A DNA stretch of 41,600 nt from Opitutaceae bacterium (GTDB lineage: Bacteria; Verrucomicrobiota; Verrucomicrobiia; Opitutales; Opitutaceae), in NCBI GenBank assembly GCA_016795545.1, contig JAEUGX010000004.1, positions 1 to 41,600 of the forward strand, written 5' to 3'. The notes beneath the pieces were generated by a model. The model did no database searches. It was given only the letters and a program-made list of their open reading frames with translations, and was not told the DNA's origin. Within the stretch, counting starts at the first letter, position 1, and every line of letters starts with the position of its first letter. Shown here in pieces: positions 38,784 through 41,600 of this stretch. Both the position numbers and the translations under genes were made by a program.

Positions 38784-41600
38784 ATGCGCGCCGTGCTGAA
38801 CTACCCCCCGGTCCGCATGCTGGCCACCGCCGCCGCCCTCCTGGCCGCGTCGTGGATCTGGGGCCGGGGCCTGCGGCCGGCGGACCCGCCGCCGGCGTCC
38901 CTCAACGCGGAGGAGGCGGCGGCGCTGATCGCGGCCCGCCGGCCGACGCTCGACCCGGCCCGGGCCCACCGGGTGCACCAGGCCGTTGATTACGACGCCG
39001 GTCCGGCCGCGCCCTGGTATCCGCGCGCCGAGGCGCCGGTGCTCGCCGAGCTCGCGCAGGCCGGCGTGCTCCCGCCCGTCGCCGAGCGCGTGGGGCCCGA
39101 GCCGCTCGTCCTGCGCGGCCCCGACGGACCCGGCGTCTACGGCGGGATCTGGAGCGACGCGGTCACGTGGGACGCCCAGACCTGGGACCGCATGAACCGC
39201 TACAATGCCGGCACCACCCTCGCCCGCTGGTCGCCTTCCGGCTACCCGATCGTGCCGCACGTGGCCAAGTCCTGGGAGACGTCGGCCGACCAGCGCACCT
39301 GGACGTTCCACCTGCGCCGGGGCATGCGCTGGTCCGACGGGCATCCGTTCACGGCCGACGACTTCACCTACTGGTACGAGTGGGAAATGCTCTACTTCCA
39401 GCGGCTGGGCTACGCGCTCAACGACGACGGCTATCGGCTGCTGCGCAGCGGCGGGGAGTACGGCCGGGTCGAGAAGGTGGACGACTACACGGTGCGCTTC
39501 GTCTTCCCCCGCCCGAACCCGTTCTTTCTCGAGCTGGTGGCCGGCACCTCCGTGAAGGAGCTGTTCGCGCCGCGACACTACCTGGAAAAATACCACCCCG
39601 AGCTGGGCGACCGCACGCTCATCGGCGAGATCATGCGCCGGCGGCGGCTCACCGCCCCGCACCAGGTCTACCTGGAGGTCAAGCGCGAGGACAATCCCGA
39701 GCACCCGCGGCTGAACGCCTGGATTTACCGGCGCTACCAGCCGCACGCCCCGCACGCGTTCGTGCGCAACCCCTACTACTGGGCCGTCGACGAGACCGGC
39801 CGCCAGCTGCCGAACATCGACCAGATCACGATGGAGGTGATCACGCCCGAGCTGGTCGCGCTGCGCGCCGCCGCCGGCTCGCTGCCCGCCGCCTTCGAGA
39901 CCACCGACCTCGGGTTCGCCAACTACGGGCTCTTCATGGGCGCGCGCCGGCGGCACGGCTTCGACGTGCGGCATTACTACAGCGGCCAGAGCAGCCTGTG
40001 GTCGATCATCCCCAACCAGAACCTGTACCACGAGCCCGGCGACGCCGTGGGCCGGCAGAAGGCGGAGCTCCTCCAGCGGCTGGAGTTCCGCCAGGCGCTG
40101 TCGCTCGCGCTCAACCGCCGCGCCATCATCCGCGCGGAATTCTTCGGCTTCGGCGAGCCGGCCCAGGTCGCGCCCGCCCCGGAATCCCCGTTCCACCACC
40201 CCGGACTCTACCGCGCGTTCGTCGAGTACGATCCGGCGCGGGCCAACGCGCTGCTGGACGGGCTCGGCCTGACCCGCCGCGACGCCGACGGCTTCCGCAC
40301 GCTGCCGGACGGCTCCCCGATGGTCTGGACGCTGCCCTACCCGCCCAACACCGCGCCCGGGCCCTTCCAGTTCGTGCTCGACGACTGGGCCGCCGTCGGC
40401 ATCCGCGCCCTCGCGCGCCCGGTCACCACCGGACTGATGGTCACGATGCGCATGGCCACCGCCAACGAGTTCGCCGTGCACCCCGGCTACGTGGATTTCG
40501 TGCCGGTGATCGACGCGAAATCCTACGTGCCGCTCGATCGCTTCGCCCACTACGCCCCCGTCTACGGCACCTGGTACGACAGCCAGCTGCAGACCGGCAA
40601 CCTGCGCGCCCAGGCCCGCGCCACCGCTCCGCCCGCGGACAGCCCGTTCCGCGAGGCCTTCCGCCGCTACGAGGCCGCCATGGAGGCCCCGAGCCGCGAG
40701 GAGGGCATCCGCCGCTTCAGCCGGCTGCTCGACATCTCCGCCACGAACCTCTGGATCATCTCCCTGTCGTCGCCGCCGCCGGCCATCGCCCTCGTCCGCG
40801 ACGATTTCCGCAACGTGCCCGCGCAGGGCATCAGCGGCAACGTCTTCCACACGCCGCTCAACCTCGGCGTCGAGACCTTCTATTTCCAGCGGCCCGCCAT
40901 GTCCCCGGGCGCCTACCAGCAGCTGAAAGCCGACCTGACCACGATCCAGCCGTCCCCCGTGCTCGCCGCCGGCGAGGCCGCCCGCCAGCAGGACGAGCAC
41001 CAGGTCGTCGGCCGCCTCCTGCGCTGGCTCATCGTCGGCATCGTCGCCGCGGCCGGCGTGCTGGTCGGGCTGCGCCACCCCTACATCGGGCGGCGGCTGC
41101 TGCTGTTCATACCGGTGCTGCTGGTGGTCTCGGTGACGACCTTCGTCATCATCCAGATCCCGCCGGGCAACATCATCGAGACCCGCCTCGTTTCCCTCGA
41201 ACAGAGCGGCACCAGCGTCAGCCAGCAGGAGATCGCGCGCCTGCGGGCGCAATTCCACCTGGACGATTCGCTGCCGGAGCGCTACCTGCGCTGGATCGGG
41301 GCGCACTGGTTCCTCACCTTCCGCGACGCCGACCGCGGCCTGCTCCAGGGCGACCTCGGGCTCTCCATGATCGACCCGCGCCGGCCGCAACGCGTCAACG
41401 AGCTGGTCGGCGACCGCCTGCTGTTCACGATCCTGCTCTCCGCCGGCACGATCCTGTTCACCTGGACGCTGGCGCTGCCGATCGGGATCTACTCGGCGGT
41501 GCGGCAGTACTCGCCGGCGGACTACGCGCTGACCTTCCTCGGGTTCGTGGGCATGAGCGTGCCGGGTTTCCTGCTGGCGCTGCTGCTGATGTACTGGGGC
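38784..41600 (+). CDS. Oligopeptide-type solute-binding protein fused to an ABC permease (partial, runs off the window)
   Basis: An uninterrupted frame of 939 codons runs from the ATG at 38784 to the last base of the window. An N-terminal hydrophobic segment (MLATAAALLAASWIWG, residues 12-27) may be a membrane anchor. Residues ~110-700 resemble a family 5 extracellular solute-binding protein (SBP_bac_5): VAKSWETSADQRTWTFHLRR, GMRWSDGHPFTADDF and VEKVDDYTVRFVFPRPNP. At ~746-766 a membrane segment occurs (WLIVGIVAAAGVLVGL), then at ~772-795 a second (LLLFIPVLLVVSVTTFVIIQIP) that matches the N-terminus of DppB/OppB permeases, followed by LRAQFHLDDSLPERYLRWI, GDLGLSM and RVNELVGDRLLFTILLSAG. A binding protein and a permease joined in one chain is unusual; they are normally separate. 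No stop falls between them. It is divergent from the sulfatase gene. Confidence 0.87.
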   Translation, partial: MRAVLNYPPVRMLATAAALLAASWIWGRGLRPADPPPASLNAEEAAALIAARRPTLDPARAHRVHQAVDYDAGPAAPWYPRAEAPVLAELAQAGVLPPVAERVGPEPLVLRGPDGPGVYGGIWSDAVTWDAQTWDRMNRYNAGTTLARWSPSGYPIVPHVAKSWETSADQRTWTFHLRRGMRWSDGHPFTADDFTYWYEWEMLYFQRLGYALNDDGYRLLRSGGEYGRVEKVDDYTVRFVFPRPNPFFLELVAGTSVKELFAPRHYLEKYHPELGDRTLIGEIMRRRRLTAPHQVYLEVKREDNPEHPRLNAWIYRRYQPHAPHAFVRNPYYWAVDETGRQLPNIDQITMEVITPELVALRAAAGSLPAAFETTDLGFANYGLFMGARRRHGFDVRHYYSGQSSLWSIIPNQNLYHEPGDAVGRQKAELLQRLEFRQALSLALNRRAIIRAEFFGFGEPAQVAPAPESPFHHPGLYRAFVEYDPARANALLDGLGLTRRDADGFRTLPDGSPMVWTLPYPPNTAPGPFQFVLDDWAAVGIRALARPVTTGLMVTMRMATANEFAVHPGYVDFVPVIDAKSYVPLDRFAHYAPVYGTWYDSQLQTGNLRAQARATAPPADSPFREAFRRYEAAMEAPSREEGIRRFSRLLDISATNLWIISLSSPPPAIALVRDDFRNVPAQGISGNVFHTPLNLGVETFYFQRPAMSPGAYQQLKADLTTIQPSPVLAAGEAARQQDEHQVVGRLLRWLIVGIVAAAGVLVGLRHPYIGRRLLLFIPVLLVVSVTTFVIIQIPPGNIIETRLVSLEQSGTSVSQQEIARLRAQFHLDDSLPERYLRWIGAHWFLTFRDADRGLLQGDLGLSMIDPRRPQRVNELVGDRLLFTILLSAGTILFTWTLALPIGIYSAVRQYSPADYALTFLGFVGMSVPGFLLALLLMYWG

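Noticed and set aside
37314..41390. A 1358-codon open frame on the minus strand
   Set aside because: Only its last 452 codons (from 38672) match a protein family (sulfatase). The rest is antisense to the solute-binding/permease fusion and has the Arg/Gly/Ala/Val bias of a GC-rich shadow frame.

Overview
This is a GC-rich window (roughly 70% G+C by eye) from a Gram-negative bacterium. It carries three TonB-dependent receptor (TBDR) type outer-membrane genes, secreted FG-GAP/VCBS and NHL beta-propeller proteins, a sulfatase, glycoside-hydrolase-like proteins, LacI and AraR-like regulators and sugar-acid type aldolases. That mix, plus pyrimidine-rich leaders without Shine-Dalgarno sites before many start codons, suggests a Verrucomicrobiota/Opitutaceae-like organism. 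This is inference from gene content; there is no rRNA marker. I saw no tRNA, rRNA, CRISPR array, insertion sequence or phage gene.

Module I (about 1-24 kb) looks like one catabolic island. In order it holds: a partial TBDR (-); a PhyH-family dioxygenase and an aldo/keto reductase (+); a GntR-LacI chimeric regulator (+); a secreted bicupin and a TBDR-like barrel that appears to lack its plug (-); an NHL / DapA-family / secreted NHL operon (+); an HpaI-type aldolase with an MFS transporter (+); two tandem giant secreted VCBS proteins and a VanX-type dipeptidase (+); then, on the minus strand, a DapA-family protein, a hypothetical protein and a secreted glycosyl-hydrolase-like protein, divergent from a second GntR-LacI chimera. 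The main discovery is a roughly 20-bp imperfect dyad (consensus near GGGCAAAYSAWKTKACCAGT) found seven times, always in an inter-operon gap of this island. It points to one regulon controlled by one, or both, of the paralogous chimeric regulators.

Module II (about 24-30 kb, minus strand) is a glycolate-oxidase-like glcD-glcE-glcF operon followed by a secreted alpha/beta hydrolase, with a LacI regulator gene upstream on the same strand.

Module III (about 30-37 kb, plus strand) starts with an unusually AT-rich 600-bp gap divergent from lacI. It continues with a full-length TBDR and two tandem cytoplasmic paralogues of the secreted GH-like protein of module I, spaced like an operon. A CxPxR sulfatase (-) and the start of an unusual oligopeptide-binding-protein/permease fusion (+, running off the window) close the sequence.

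A reasonable working model is import of a complex, possibly sulfated, glycan or glycan-derived acid through the TBDRs, processing by the GH-like and esterase/sulfatase proteins, aldol cleavage of keto-acids by the DapA/HpaI enzymes, and oxidation of 2-hydroxy acids by GlcDEF. The substrate cannot be read from the sequence.
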